From positions 1 through 10,947 of the forward strand of contig CAJGDV010000035.1 in the NCBI GenBank assembly GCA_904502155.1: a stretch of 10,947 nt of DNA, given 5' to 3'. Under the pieces are notes generated by a model. It worked only from the letters and a program-made list of their open reading frames with translations, made no database searches and had not been told where the DNA came from. The stretch comes from an uncultured Bacilli bacterium. Lineage in GTDB: Bacteria > Bacillota_I > Bacilli_A > RF39 > UBA660. This document shows positions 1 to 7,144 of this stretch, in pieces. The position numbers and the translations under genes are program-made. The number at the start of each line of letters is the position of its first letter. Positions within the stretch are counted from its first letter, which is position 1.

Positions 1-1
1 G

Positions 2-607
2 CTCGATGGTATGGATTTCAAAGTAAATTTCTTCGATACTAGTAAAGCCGTTGTTGAAGATACATATTCAGTAACATTTACAGATGATTATGGTAATGAC
101 ATAACTCCAGAAGAATATAAAGATGTTAAATTCTCAACTGGTGCAACAAAAAAATTCTCATTAACAGAAAATCTAGTACAAGGTACTAAATATTCAATCG
201 AAGTTAAATATGCAATTAATATCTTAAATGGAGAAGCAACAATTGCTCCAAGAACTAAAAAATATTCAAGTACTTTAACAGAAACAGATGGTATTAATCT
301 TGGTAATTTCTCGCTTACAGTTGATTCAAATGATACAAGTCGTATAAGATTATTATTCTATGATTCATACAAATTAACTGAAATAGATACAATTAGATAT
401 TCTATTTATGCAAGTAATGGATATTCATTAGATTCAGAAGAACAATTTACTCCTGTTATTCTTACACTTGAAGAAGGTATTACGTATTATTACTATACAT
501 TAAGTACTGTTCTTCCTGATACAGGGCAATATTACTTACAATTACAATTCTTAAGAAAATCTAAAATAATGGTTGAAGAATCAGCCGAATATAACTATAT
601 CAAATAG
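2..607 (+). CDS. C-terminal part of a large FN3/Ig-like surface protein (5' truncated by window edge)
   Basis: The reading frame is already open at base 2, before the first ATG at 11, so this is very probably the end of a longer gene that starts outside the window. About 200 residues are visible. They are beta-rich, Thr/Ser/Tyr/Asn-rich and lack Cys and Trp, with no membrane segment and no LPXTG-type sorting signal at the C terminus. Two FN3-like strand signatures, a Gly-Thr-Lys-Tyr near base 185 and a Thr-Gly-Gln-Tyr near base 521, lie about 110 residues apart, which fits one to two beta-sandwich modules. Composition and pattern resemble the large protein at 8576-10947, so the two may be paralogues; that protein is anchored by an N-terminal helix and this one may be too. 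The stop is 22 bases before the next gene with no terminator between, so they are probably co-transcribed. The function is unknown; a role as an extracellular adhesin or fibre is a guess. Confidence 0.75.
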   Translation, partial: LDGMDFKVNFFDTSKAVVEDTYSVTFTDDYGNDITPEEYKDVKFSTGATKKFSLTENLVQGTKYSIEVKYAINILNGEATIAPRTKKYSSTLTETDGINLGNFSLTVDSNDTSRIRLLFYDSYKLTEIDTIRYSIYASNGYSLDSEEQFTPVILTLEEGITYYYYTLSTVLPDTGQYYLQLQFLRKSKIMVEESAEYNYIK

Positions 608-629
608 AAAGAGGTGTTATTAATCCTAT

Positions 630-2048
630 ATGAAAAAGAAAACAAGAAAATTAGGACCTAAAAACAGTGTGTTATTTGTTTTTATGGCAATATTGTTTGT
701 AGGAATTATTGGTGTGTTTGCTTATTTTATAAGTTACCAACTTAAAAAAGCAAATCATACATATAACATTGCAAATGGTGGAATTCTATTTGATTATAAA
801 AACAATTATATCGAACTTAAAAATGGTGGAGTTCTAACTAGAGGATTTGATAAAAATTACTACATTTCTTATACTGATGAAGAATCTAATTCATATAAAG
901 AAAAATTAGGTAAGGATGCAGTAGTATTTAAAGAAGGGGACTATAAATTATATTTTTATGGTACAGCATACATGATTGCAAGCAATGGGGAAGTAGAAAA
1001 GGTGACAGAACAAACAGAAATTGTGAAGTCAGCTTCCCCTTTCTTCTTTAAAATATCAGACCGTAAATATATGTTTGTAGACAAAAAATTACAAACAAGT
1101 GATGGTAGTATTAAAACAACTGATTATCTTATTGTTGAAATAGATAAACAAGGTAATGCTACATTTATCAATTTTGAAAACAATGTTAAGACAATTAAAC
1201 CATTAATATTAAAAGGTACACAATATGATTTTGACATTGCAAACGAAAAATTAATAATTGGTGAAAATAAAGAAGTTGATTTAAAAGCCGTAATTGGTAG
1301 TTCAAATCTTTATGAAGAAGAAGAAGAGGATGTATCTGAAACAGTAGATACAGAACTTGGATATTATGATGAATATTTTAATGCTATTAAAAATAGCTTT
1401 AATAATTTATCAAGTAGTATGAGTGGAATGAATGAAAATATTCAAATTGAAATGAATAAAGAAGAAGCATATCTAGATTTAACAAGATGGACAACATTAA
1501 AAAATGTTTCATCAGATGTTAACTCAATAAAAATTAATTATGCTGTATTTGATCCAAATAATGAATATTCTGAAATTTTTGTAAGTATTAAAAATGGTGA
1601 TGAAGTAACTAAATATCAACTTAGTAAATCAAATGATACTTATACAATAACAAATTTAATTCCAGATCATGCATATGAAATTAGTTATGGTTATAAAGTT
1701 GTAAAAGCTGTTGGGGACGATACAATTGAAACCGTTACAGATTCATTAAAAGTAAAAACTAAAGGGATAAATTACAAAGTTAAAATAACTAAAATTACTT
1801 CTAGTGGTATTCACTATAAAGTAATATTTAATAATAATTATATTCCGTCATCATGTGAAGTAACATTATATAATAACGATAATATAATTGGTACACGTAC
1901 AATTACAGAAGCAGAAATTAAAAATGGAACTTTCCAAGGTTATTTTGATGCAGCATCATTAGAATATTTGGTTATTTTGAAATTACATCAAGTAGTATAT
2001 GCTGGTTCAAATATAAGTTATGAAACATATGCGAAATTTATAAATTAA
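630..2048 (+). CDS. Membrane-anchored surface protein with beta domain and FN3-like modules
   Basis: 472 residues of no recognised family. Layout: basic N terminus (KKKTRK), one hydrophobic helix at about 13-36, a beta-rich domain at about 45-225, an acidic linker (E229-E233, D234), a short predicted helical stretch at about 245-275, then one or two FN3-like modules to the end. The positive-inside rule predicts a short cytoplasmic N terminus with the rest outside. The helix, beta domain, acidic linker and FN3 order recurs in the protein at 8576-10947. Residues about 96-154 align by eye with residues about 93-141 of the protein at 7744-8490, sharing a hydrophobic-strand pattern and an 'NG' turn. 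The gene sits directly before the c-like gene, where atpB (subunit a) normally lies, but nothing in it resembles subunit a. An AGAGGTG ribosome site at 610-616 is 13 bases from the ATG, which is long; an in-frame TAA at 621 rules out an earlier start. Confidence 0.85.
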   Translation: MKKKTRKLGPKNSVLFVFMAILFVGIIGVFAYFISYQLKKANHTYNIANGGILFDYKNNYIELKNGGVLTRGFDKNYYISYTDEESNSYKEKLGKDAVVFKEGDYKLYFYGTAYMIASNGEVEKVTEQTEIVKSASPFFFKISDRKYMFVDKKLQTSDGSIKTTDYLIVEIDKQGNATFINFENNVKTIKPLILKGTQYDFDIANEKLIIGENKEVDLKAVIGSSNLYEEEEEDVSETVDTELGYYDEYFNAIKNSFNNLSSSMSGMNENIQIEMNKEEAYLDLTRWTTLKNVSSDVNSIKINYAVFDPNNEYSEIFVSIKNGDEVTKYQLSKSNDTYTITNLIPDHAYEISYGYKVVKAVGDDTIETVTDSLKVKTKGINYKVKITKITSSGIHYKVIFNNNYIPSSCEVTLYNNDNIIGTRTITEAEIKNGTFQGYFDAASLEYLVILKLHQVVYAGSNISYETYAKFIN

Positions 2049-2053
2049 GGAGG
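2047..2053 (+). promoter_or_regulatory. Strong ribosome binding site of the c-like gene
   Basis: AAGGAGG overlaps the stop of the preceding gene and lies 6 bases before the ATG at 2060. It is one of the strongest Shine-Dalgarno sequences in the cluster. This suits a ring subunit needed in many copies per complex, although that link is inference. Confidence 0.85.
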
Positions 2054-2059
2054 TTTAAT

Positions 2060-2305
2060 ATGGAAGCAGTATTAAGTAGTACTATACAAGCTATAGGAAC
2101 AATGCTAGGACTTGCATTTCTAGGTATTGGAATAGGAATTGGAATCATGGCTTCTCGTGTTGCTGAAGCAGTAGGCCGAAATCCAGAAACTAAACAAGAT
2201 GTTGTTCATTCAATTATGACTATAATGATTGTTACAACAGTGTTCTTATTATTCTTATTTGCATTTGTATTCTTCTTACTATTCTTTAATCCATTACTCG
2301 GATAA
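2060..2305 (+). CDS. F-type ATPase subunit c-like protein lacking the ion-binding carboxylate
   Basis: 81 residues in the typical c-subunit hairpin layout: helix 1 at about 8-36, a polar loop with R40-N41-P42 (family usual R-Q/N-P), and helix 2 at about 52-76. Helix 1 holds the glycine-alternating packing motif GIGIGIGI (22-29) followed by a Ser-Arg at 32-33, as in bacterial AtpE. Aligning the R-x-P loop with B. subtilis AtpE, where the loop Arg is 20 residues before Glu54, puts Thr60 (of a T59-T60 pair) at the ion-carrying position. Helix 2 has no Asp or Glu at all and is strikingly rich in Phe and Leu. The protein could still form an oligomeric ring bound to the gamma/epsilon foot, but it cannot carry protons or sodium by the known mechanism. 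It lies first in the c, b/delta, alpha, gamma, beta, epsilon order. The atpE symbol is withheld because the defining residue is missing. Confidence 0.85.
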   Translation: MEAVLSSTIQAIGTMLGLAFLGIGIGIGIMASRVAEAVGRNPETKQDVVHSIMTIMIVTTVFLLFLFAFVFFLLFFNPLLG

Positions 2306-2307
2306 TT

Positions 2308-3051
2308 ATGTTAAAAATAATTTTAATTGTAATTGGAATTGTAGTAGTATTAACATTAATTATGTTTATACTACTAAGAAGAATAGTAAAAACTATAAAT
2401 GAACAAACAAAAGTTTTCTTCATGATGAAGCTTCAATCATACGATGATATGATTGAAGCTAAACAACAAGAATTAAACAATTTAAAAGCGCAGGAAATAA
2501 CTAAAGAAGAAGTAAATGAAACTGTTCAAGAACAATCTAATAATGGTGTAAGTGTTGTAATTCCAAAGGAAACTCCTGTTTATAAAGTTGAAGGCCTTGT
2601 TGATATCATAAGACAAATTGATAAAGAATTTAATCATGATTTTAAAAAAATCATATTAGAATTTGCTTCTAAAAGTAAAAATGAAGATAATACATATTAT
2701 AAAGATATAAGTAAAATCAAAAAAGAACTTGAAAAATATGGATTATTTAATTTAGTAACAAAATCTAAAGAAGAACAATTAAAAATTGTACAAGAATTAG
2801 AAATTGCAAAAACAGAATTGTTTAAAAATTATGAAGAACATTACGGAAATTTTGTAATTAATAATTTTATTAAATTTCTAGATGTTGAATTAGCAAAAAA
2901 TGATCCAACAATTTATGTTTATGTTGGAAATGAAAAAGAAAATTATGATGATTTAGCAGATAATATTAAAACAATATATGATAAAAATATTATTAGAGGT
3001 ATAAAAATTAAATATCATAACAATATTTATGAATACCATTTATCATATTAG
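2308..3051 (+). CDS. Probable peripheral-stalk protein: subunit b-like anchor and coiled coil fused to a delta/E-like C-terminal domain
   Basis: 247 residues. One N-terminal membrane helix at about 3-24 is followed by basic residues (LLRRIVK) and a charged, coiled-coil-prone segment at about 30-75, as in F-ATPase subunit b. A Val/Pro-containing break near 82-92 leads into a long, mostly helical charged region to about 195. The last 49 residues (199-247) alternate short strands and a helix, ending in 'IIRGIKIKYHNNIYEY'. This resembles the C-terminal end of delta/OSCP, usually I-G-G-[IV]-x-[IV]-x-[IV] followed by a short strand. The gene takes the place of the two genes atpF (b) and atpH (delta) between c and alpha, so a single fused stator subunit is the simplest reading; this is inference from order and weak motif likeness. 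It starts 2 bases after the c-like stop without a clear ribosome site, so translation is probably coupled. Confidence 0.7.
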   Translation: MLKIILIVIGIVVVLTLIMFILLRRIVKTINEQTKVFFMMKLQSYDDMIEAKQQELNNLKAQEITKEEVNETVQEQSNNGVSVVIPKETPVYKVEGLVDIIRQIDKEFNHDFKKIILEFASKSKNEDNTYYKDISKIKKELEKYGLFNLVTKSKEEQLKIVQELEIAKTELFKNYEEHYGNFVINNFIKFLDVELAKNDPTIYVYVGNEKENYDDLADNIKTIYDKNIIRGIKIKYHNNIYEYHLSY

Positions 3052-3057
3052 AAAGGA
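3051..3057 (+). promoter_or_regulatory. Ribosome binding site of the alpha-like gene
   Basis: GAAAGGA begins on the last base of the preceding TAG stop and lies 6 bases before the ATG at 3064. It fixes that start, and so confirms that the N-terminal repeat extension is translated. Confidence 0.75.
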
Positions 3058-3063
3058 TTAAAT

Positions 3064-4710
3064 ATGGGAGATGTAGTTGAAATTAAGGAAAATGAAAATC
3101 AAGAACAAGAAGCAATTCCTGTTAACGTTGAAAATCAAGAACCAGTAGAAGTTCCTGTTAACGTTGAGAATCAGGAACAACAAGAAATTCCTGTTAACGT
3201 TGAGAATCAGGAACAACAAGAAGTTCCTGCTAGTGCTGAAAATCAAGAACAAGAAGAAGCTCCTGCAAATGAAGAAGAAGTAGCAATTCCTGTCGATATT
3301 GATGAAGAAGTTATAACTCAACAACTTCAACAAAATGAGACATTACCAGATGTTTTTGAAAGAAAATTAAAAAACAATGATGATGCTATTACTGAAGAAG
3401 AATATATAAATGAACAAATTAAAACTCAAAACGAAAAAATACAATCTTCAAACAATATATATGAAGTTGGTTCTGTAACTGTAGTTAAAGACTTCATTTT
3501 GGAAGTAACAGGACTTGAAAATGTTCAATTTTATGAAAGAGTAAATATAGGAGACAAAGGATTTGGATATGTATCTAAAATCGAAAAAAATTATATTACT
3601 GTTTCACTATTACATAAATCACAAAATATAGTTGTAGGGGATAGTGTTTATAGAACAAATAATGAATATAAAGGTGAATATTCAAAAGATGCACTTGGAA
3701 GAATTATTGATATATTTGGAACAGACAAATTAAATAATAAAAAATTTCAAAATATTGTTGAGATTCCAATTGAAATTGAAACATTCCCAATAATGGATAG
3801 AACTAGTGTAAAAAGACCTATGTTTACTGGAATTGCAGGAATAGATTTAATATATCCTATTGGAAAAGGTCAACGTCAATTAATAATAGGGGATAAAAAG
3901 ACAGGTAAAACTCAAATTTGTTTAGATGCTATCGTTAATCAAAAAGGCAAAAATATGATTTGTATTTATGTTGCGATAGGAAAAACAAAAAAAGAAGTTA
4001 AAGAACTTTATTATGAATTACTAAAAAGAGAAGCTATGAATTATACAATTATAATTACAGCATTTAATGATGACCTTCCACCAGCAATTTCATTTACTCC
4101 ATATTATGCACTTTCTGTTGCTGCAAATTATTTATATGAAGGATATGATGTTTTAGTAGTACTAGATGACCTTAAGAAACATGCAGATTCATATCGTGAA
4201 ATATGCTTAATTTCTGGTAAAGCACCAGGACGTGATGCATATCCATCTGATATCTTCTATCTTCACTCTAGATTACTAGAAAGAGGATGTCAATATAAAA
4301 ATGGTGGAAGTATAACAATACTACCAGTAGTTGAAACTAAAGGTGGAGATATCACTGACTATATTTCTACTAATATAATTTCGATCACTGATGGTCAAAT
4401 AGTTTTATCTTCTAAGAATTACCAAAAAGGGATAAAACCAGCAATCGATTATGGGTTAAGCGTTTCGCGTTTAGGTGGTAGTGTTCAAAATGAAGCTACT
4501 AAAAAATTAGGTTCAAAAGTAAGACAAAAACTATTAAGTTATCTTGAAACTAAAGAAGTATACGAATTATCAAACGTTGATGAAATGAGTCCTGAATTAA
4601 GAGATAAAATGATTAATGGGGCTAAACTTTTAAATAATCTAATACAATATAAATATTCTCCATTAAAAGAAGAAGAAATTCTAGAAAGATTTAAAGAGTT
4701 TAGTGGCTAA
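3064..4710 (+). CDS. F1-like ATPase alpha subunit with an acidic repeat extension
   Basis: 548 residues against about 500 for bacterial AtpA. Residues 1-100 are an acidic Gln/Glu-rich extension containing five 12-residue repeats (11-70), followed by a further charged segment. From about residue 135 the protein aligns along its length with AtpA: beta-barrel domain, nucleotide-binding domain, helical C terminus. Conserved landmarks are the P-loop GDKKTGKT (276-283; GDRQTGKT in E. coli, so the usual Arg-Gln is Lys-Lys here), LDDLKKHADSYRE with the Asp pair 368-369, PGRDAYPSDIFYLHSRLLER, NIISITDGQIVL, and the arginine finger R469 in GLSVSRLGG. Alpha subunits bind nucleotide without turning it over and supply the arginine finger to the adjacent beta site. 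The last 8 bases overlap gamma. The atpA symbol is avoided because this appears to be a specialised paralogue rather than the proton-pump subunit. Confidence 0.93.
   Translation: MGDVVEIKENENQEQEAIPVNVENQEPVEVPVNVENQEQQEIPVNVENQEQQEVPASAENQEQEEAPANEEEVAIPVDIDEEVITQQLQQNETLPDVFERKLKNNDDAITEEEYINEQIKTQNEKIQSSNNIYEVGSVTVVKDFILEVTGLENVQFYERVNIGDKGFGYVSKIEKNYITVSLLHKSQNIVVGDSVYRTNNEYKGEYSKDALGRIIDIFGTDKLNNKKFQNIVEIPIEIETFPIMDRTSVKRPMFTGIAGIDLIYPIGKGQRQLIIGDKKTGKTQICLDAIVNQKGKNMICIYVAIGKTKKEVKELYYELLKREAMNYTIIITAFNDDLPPAISFTPYYALSVAANYLYEGYDVLVVLDDLKKHADSYREICLISGKAPGRDAYPSDIFYLHSRLLERGCQYKNGGSITILPVVETKGGDITDYISTNIISITDGQIVLSSKNYQKGIKPAIDYGLSVSRLGGSVQNEATKKLGSKVRQKLLSYLETKEVYELSNVDEMSPELRDKMINGAKLLNNLIQYKYSPLKEEEILERFKEFSG
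3094..3273 (+). repeat. Five tandem 36-bp units encoding 12-residue ENQEQ-type repeats
   Basis: Five in-frame copies cover alpha residues 11-22, 23-34, 35-46, 47-58 and 59-70, with consensus E-N-Q-E-(Q/P)-x-E-x-P-(V/A)-N-V. Copies in the middle are nearly identical: the 35 bases at 3152-3186 recur exactly at 3188-3222. The outer copies have drifted. Period and identity suggest recent slippage or unequal recombination, so copy number may vary between strains. Confidence 0.92.
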
Positions 4711-5488
4711 TATAGAAAACATTGTTAAAGTAATGAACTTCCATGCGTTACTTAGAGTTGATAAATCCAAAAAATTTGCAGAAAAATATTTTGAATTTGA
4801 ACAAAAACTTAATAAAGTAATATGTGAAATATACTTTAACAAAAATTTAACATTAGATAAAAGAATTTTATTTGAAAAAAATGATGGAGACATCATTAAT
4901 ATATATGTTGGAAATGACCTTGGATTTTGTGGGAACTTTAATTCACTTGTAATTAGTGCTCTGAAAAAAGATAAAACAGGAAAAAAAATAGTTATAGGTC
5001 GAAAAATGAATTATGTTGATGATAATACATTATTTATAATTGAAAAAGAAAATTTCAATGAAGAGTTCCCTAAAATTCAAGAATTAATGTTTAATTATAT
5101 TAATGAAAGAAGATTAAAAGAAGTAAACATTATATATAATCATTATTACAATACTAATGATATTAGATTTGAAACAAAAAAACTTTTCCCAGTAGAATTA
5201 GAAAAACCAGAAGGACTTAATCTAGATGTTGACTTCGCAGCAGAAACAAGTATTAATAAAATCTTAAGTAGTTTATTATCATATTATATTTGTTATGAAA
5301 TAAAAATCTGCGAAGCCAATTCACGTGCTAGTGAAAATATTATGAGAGAAAAAATTACGCACGAAGCAAAACAAAAAATTACAGCAAGAAATGAAGAAAA
5401 AGCAAAAGTAGTAAGAAAAGAAAAGAAATATAAAAACTTTAAAAAACAATTAGGAAATTACAGAAAGGTGGATGAAGAAGAATGTTAA
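4703..5488 (+). CDS. F1-like ATPase gamma subunit (central shaft), divergent
   Basis: 261 residues against about 285 for AtpG. The N-terminal ANIENIVKVM resembles the start of the gamma N-terminal helix. Residues about 66-85 (YVGNDLGFCGNFNSLVISAL) match the family's Rossmann-like strand-loop signature, usually D-R-G-L-x-G-x-Y-N. Residues about 205-225 (ENIMREKITHEAKQKI) fit the start of the C-terminal coiled-coil helix. After that the family's NKARQAxITxEIxEI tip is replaced by a very basic run (KAKVVRKEKKYKNFKKQ) and an acidic end, so the part that normally sits in the alpha3beta3 sleeve is chemically unlike known gammas. I take the GTG start, which overlaps alpha by 8 bases, because it preserves the N-terminal motif; AAAGAG at 4693-4698 is a weak ribosome site. 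An ATG at 4733 is the alternative. The 3' end overlaps beta by 7 bases. Confidence 0.85.
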   Translation: MANIENIVKVMNFHALLRVDKSKKFAEKYFEFEQKLNKVICEIYFNKNLTLDKRILFEKNDGDIINIYVGNDLGFCGNFNSLVISALKKDKTGKKIVIGRKMNYVDDNTLFIIEKENFNEEFPKIQELMFNYINERRLKEVNIIYNHYYNTNDIRFETKKLFPVELEKPEGLNLDVDFAAETSINKILSSLLSYYICYEIKICEANSRASENIMREKITHEAKQKITARNEEKAKVVRKEKKYKNFKKQLGNYRKVDEEEC

Positions 5489-6837
5489 TAGGTAAAATTA
5501 TATCCATTTCTGATATCCGTGTTAATATTTTTAGACTTGAAGATGTTGACGTTAAAATTGGTGATGTATTAGAATCAAAAGTTGGAGATAAATTATACGA
5601 ATTTGAAGTTGCTGAAATCAATAATAATGAAATAATTTGTATGGCCTTAAAACTTGTTATTGGTTTATCAAAAGGAGTAGAGGTTTACAAAAAAAGTGAT
5701 GGACTTGAAGTTGAATATTCTGAAAAAGTTCTTGGACGAGTATTTAATGCTTATGGAGAACCTATAGATGGTAAAGAAGTTGATTCAACTCAAAGAAAGA
5801 ATATAAATAGTAAAAGTTTAAAACTTGATGAAATTGATGTAAATAATGAAGTTTTATGGACTGGTATAAAAGTTATTGACTTCTTTGCCCCAATTGCTAA
5901 AGGGTTTAAAATGGGTCTACTTGGTGGTGCCGGAGTTGGTAAAACCGTAGTTATTAAAGAATTAATCAATAATATCTATAAGAGTCGTAACTCGAATGCC
6001 GTATTTATTGGGGTTGGAGAACGTTCTAGGGAAGGTAAAGAACTTTATGATGAAATGAAAGAATCTGATCTTTTAGATAAAATTTCAATTGTATTTGGAC
6101 AAATGGGTGATAATCCACTTTCACGTTATAAAGCTGTATCTAGTGGACTTACTATTGCTGAATATTTACGTGATGAAAGAGATCAAGACGTTCTTTTATT
6201 CATCGATAATATTTACCGTTATGTACAAGCTAAAGCTGAAATTTCAACTGAGCTTAAACGTGTTCCAGTTGAAAACGGATATCCAACAACAATGGCAAAT
6301 GACGTTAGTACCATAGAAGAAAGAATTAATTCTACAGGTAATGGATCAATTACATCATTCCAAGCAATTTATATTCCAGCCGATGATATTACTGATGAAG
6401 CTGTTCAAACTATCATAGGACACCTTGATGGACAACTAGTTCTAGACAGAAAGACTGCTGAAAAAGGTCTTTACCCAGCAATCAATGTATTTAGAACTAA
6501 TTCTAAACTTATTGATATTGAAAAAATTGGTGAAAGACATTATAACTTAGTTGAACAAGTATTAAAATATTTAACAAGAGCAGAAGAACTAGAAGAAATT
6601 ATCGCTGTACTTGGGGTAGACGAATTATCACAAGATGACCAAAATATCTTCTATCGTTCGAGAAAAATAAGAAATTATTTTTCACAACCAATGTTCGTTG
6701 CTGAAAACTATACAAGTATTCCAGGAAAATTTGTTGATATCAATGATTGTTTAACTGACTTAGAAGAAATCATCAAAGGAACATATGATGACATGGACGA
6801 AAGTAAACTATTATATATAGGTAAAATAAATGAGTAA
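5482..6837 (+). CDS. F1-like ATPase catalytic beta subunit
   Basis: 451 residues against about 460-475 for AtpD, with the same three-domain layout. Catalytic landmarks are all present at nearly E. coli numbering: P-loop GGAGVGKT (148-155), catalytic Glu180 and Arg181 in GVGERSREG, Walker B Asp242 and Arg246 in LLFIDNIYRY, and Tyr331 in GLYPAI for the adenine pocket. The torque-loop DELSEED of E. coli is DELSQDD at the same positions, 380-386. Segment 314-335 (HLDGQLVLDRKTAEKGLYPAINV) departs from the F1 form and looks more like the LDGHxVLxR...YPAIDVL signature of flagellar/type III secretion ATPases and V-type subunits. ATP hydrolysis is therefore expected to be intact. The gene overlaps both gamma and epsilon by a few bases, implying coupled, stoichiometric translation. 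An AGAAAGGTGG ribosome site (5462-5471) precedes the ATG. Confidence 0.95.
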   Translation: MLIGKIISISDIRVNIFRLEDVDVKIGDVLESKVGDKLYEFEVAEINNNEIICMALKLVIGLSKGVEVYKKSDGLEVEYSEKVLGRVFNAYGEPIDGKEVDSTQRKNINSKSLKLDEIDVNNEVLWTGIKVIDFFAPIAKGFKMGLLGGAGVGKTVVIKELINNIYKSRNSNAVFIGVGERSREGKELYDEMKESDLLDKISIVFGQMGDNPLSRYKAVSSGLTIAEYLRDERDQDVLLFIDNIYRYVQAKAEISTELKRVPVENGYPTTMANDVSTIEERINSTGNGSITSFQAIYIPADDITDEAVQTIIGHLDGQLVLDRKTAEKGLYPAINVFRTNSKLIDIEKIGERHYNLVEQVLKYLTRAEELEEIIAVLGVDELSQDDQNIFYRSRKIRNYFSQPMFVAENYTSIPGKFVDINDCLTDLEEIIKGTYDDMDESKLLYIGKINE

Positions 6838-7144
6838 AAAAGATAAAGCAAAAGCAACAGCACCAATACAAGATACTGAGTTTAAAGTAAATATCTTCAC
6901 TATAAATGAAGGTTTAATTACATACGATAATGTAAAATATATAAGAATAAAAAGTACTAACTATAATCTATTAATAATGAAAGATTATATGCCAATACTT
7001 GGTGAAATTGAAGGTTCTATATCATTTGAAGGTCCAAATGTAAATAAGGCTTATGAAAACGTTCTAGCCTTTTACATGTCTAAAGAAAATGAATTTAATT
7101 TAATAATTAGAAAAACGATGGAAGACGATGGAACAGCTAACTAG
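6830..7144 (+). CDS. F1-like ATPase epsilon subunit, beta-sandwich domain only
   Basis: 104 residues against about 130-140 for typical AtpC. After a Lys/Ala-rich lead (MSKKDKAKATAP), residues about 17-95 follow the epsilon N-terminal beta-sandwich: EFKVNIFTINEGLITYDN parallels the usual K-V-x-I-V-T-P-x-G-x-x-Y/F-x-x-x, and YNLLIMKDYMPILGEIEG parallels the family's G-x-x-G-I-L-P-x-H-x-P. The C-terminal two-helix hairpin, which in bacterial epsilon regulates hydrolysis, is absent. That fits a motor not needing inhibition of ATP hydrolysis, though some true F-ATPases also lack the hairpin. The start overlaps beta by 8 bases with a modest AGG at 6819-6821; the end overlaps the next gene by 17 bases. 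The assignment rests on position plus weak motif match. Confidence 0.8.
   Translation: MSKKDKAKATAPIQDTEFKVNIFTINEGLITYDNVKYIRIKSTNYNLLIMKDYMPILGEIEGSISFEGPNVNKAYENVLAFYMSKENEFNLIIRKTMEDDGTAN

Noticed and set aside
3058..3333. Minus-strand open frame of 91 codons opposite the alpha repeats
   Set aside because: It exists because the repeated ENQEQ codons read as a repetitive Asn/Phe/Leu frame on the other strand; it has no ribosome site or family resemblance, and the plus-strand gene is certain.
3064..4710. Alpha-like protein as transcription terminator Rho or a FliI-type ATPase
   Set aside because: Full-length AtpA landmarks, including SVSRLGG and PGRDAYP, and its place between the stator and gamma genes identify it as F1 alpha.
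4681..5621. Short minus-strand open frames across gamma and the beta start
   Set aside because: They are antisense shadows of AT-rich coding sequence with no start signals or motifs.
6089..6316. Plus-strand open frame of 75 codons inside beta
   Set aside because: It lies wholly within conserved catalytic beta sequence in another frame and shows no recognisable protein features.
2060..7144. Ordinary proton-pumping F1F0 ATP synthase operon
   Set aside because: No subunit a gene, no ion-binding acid in the c-like helix 2, one gene in place of b and delta, and unrelated membrane genes within the same unit.
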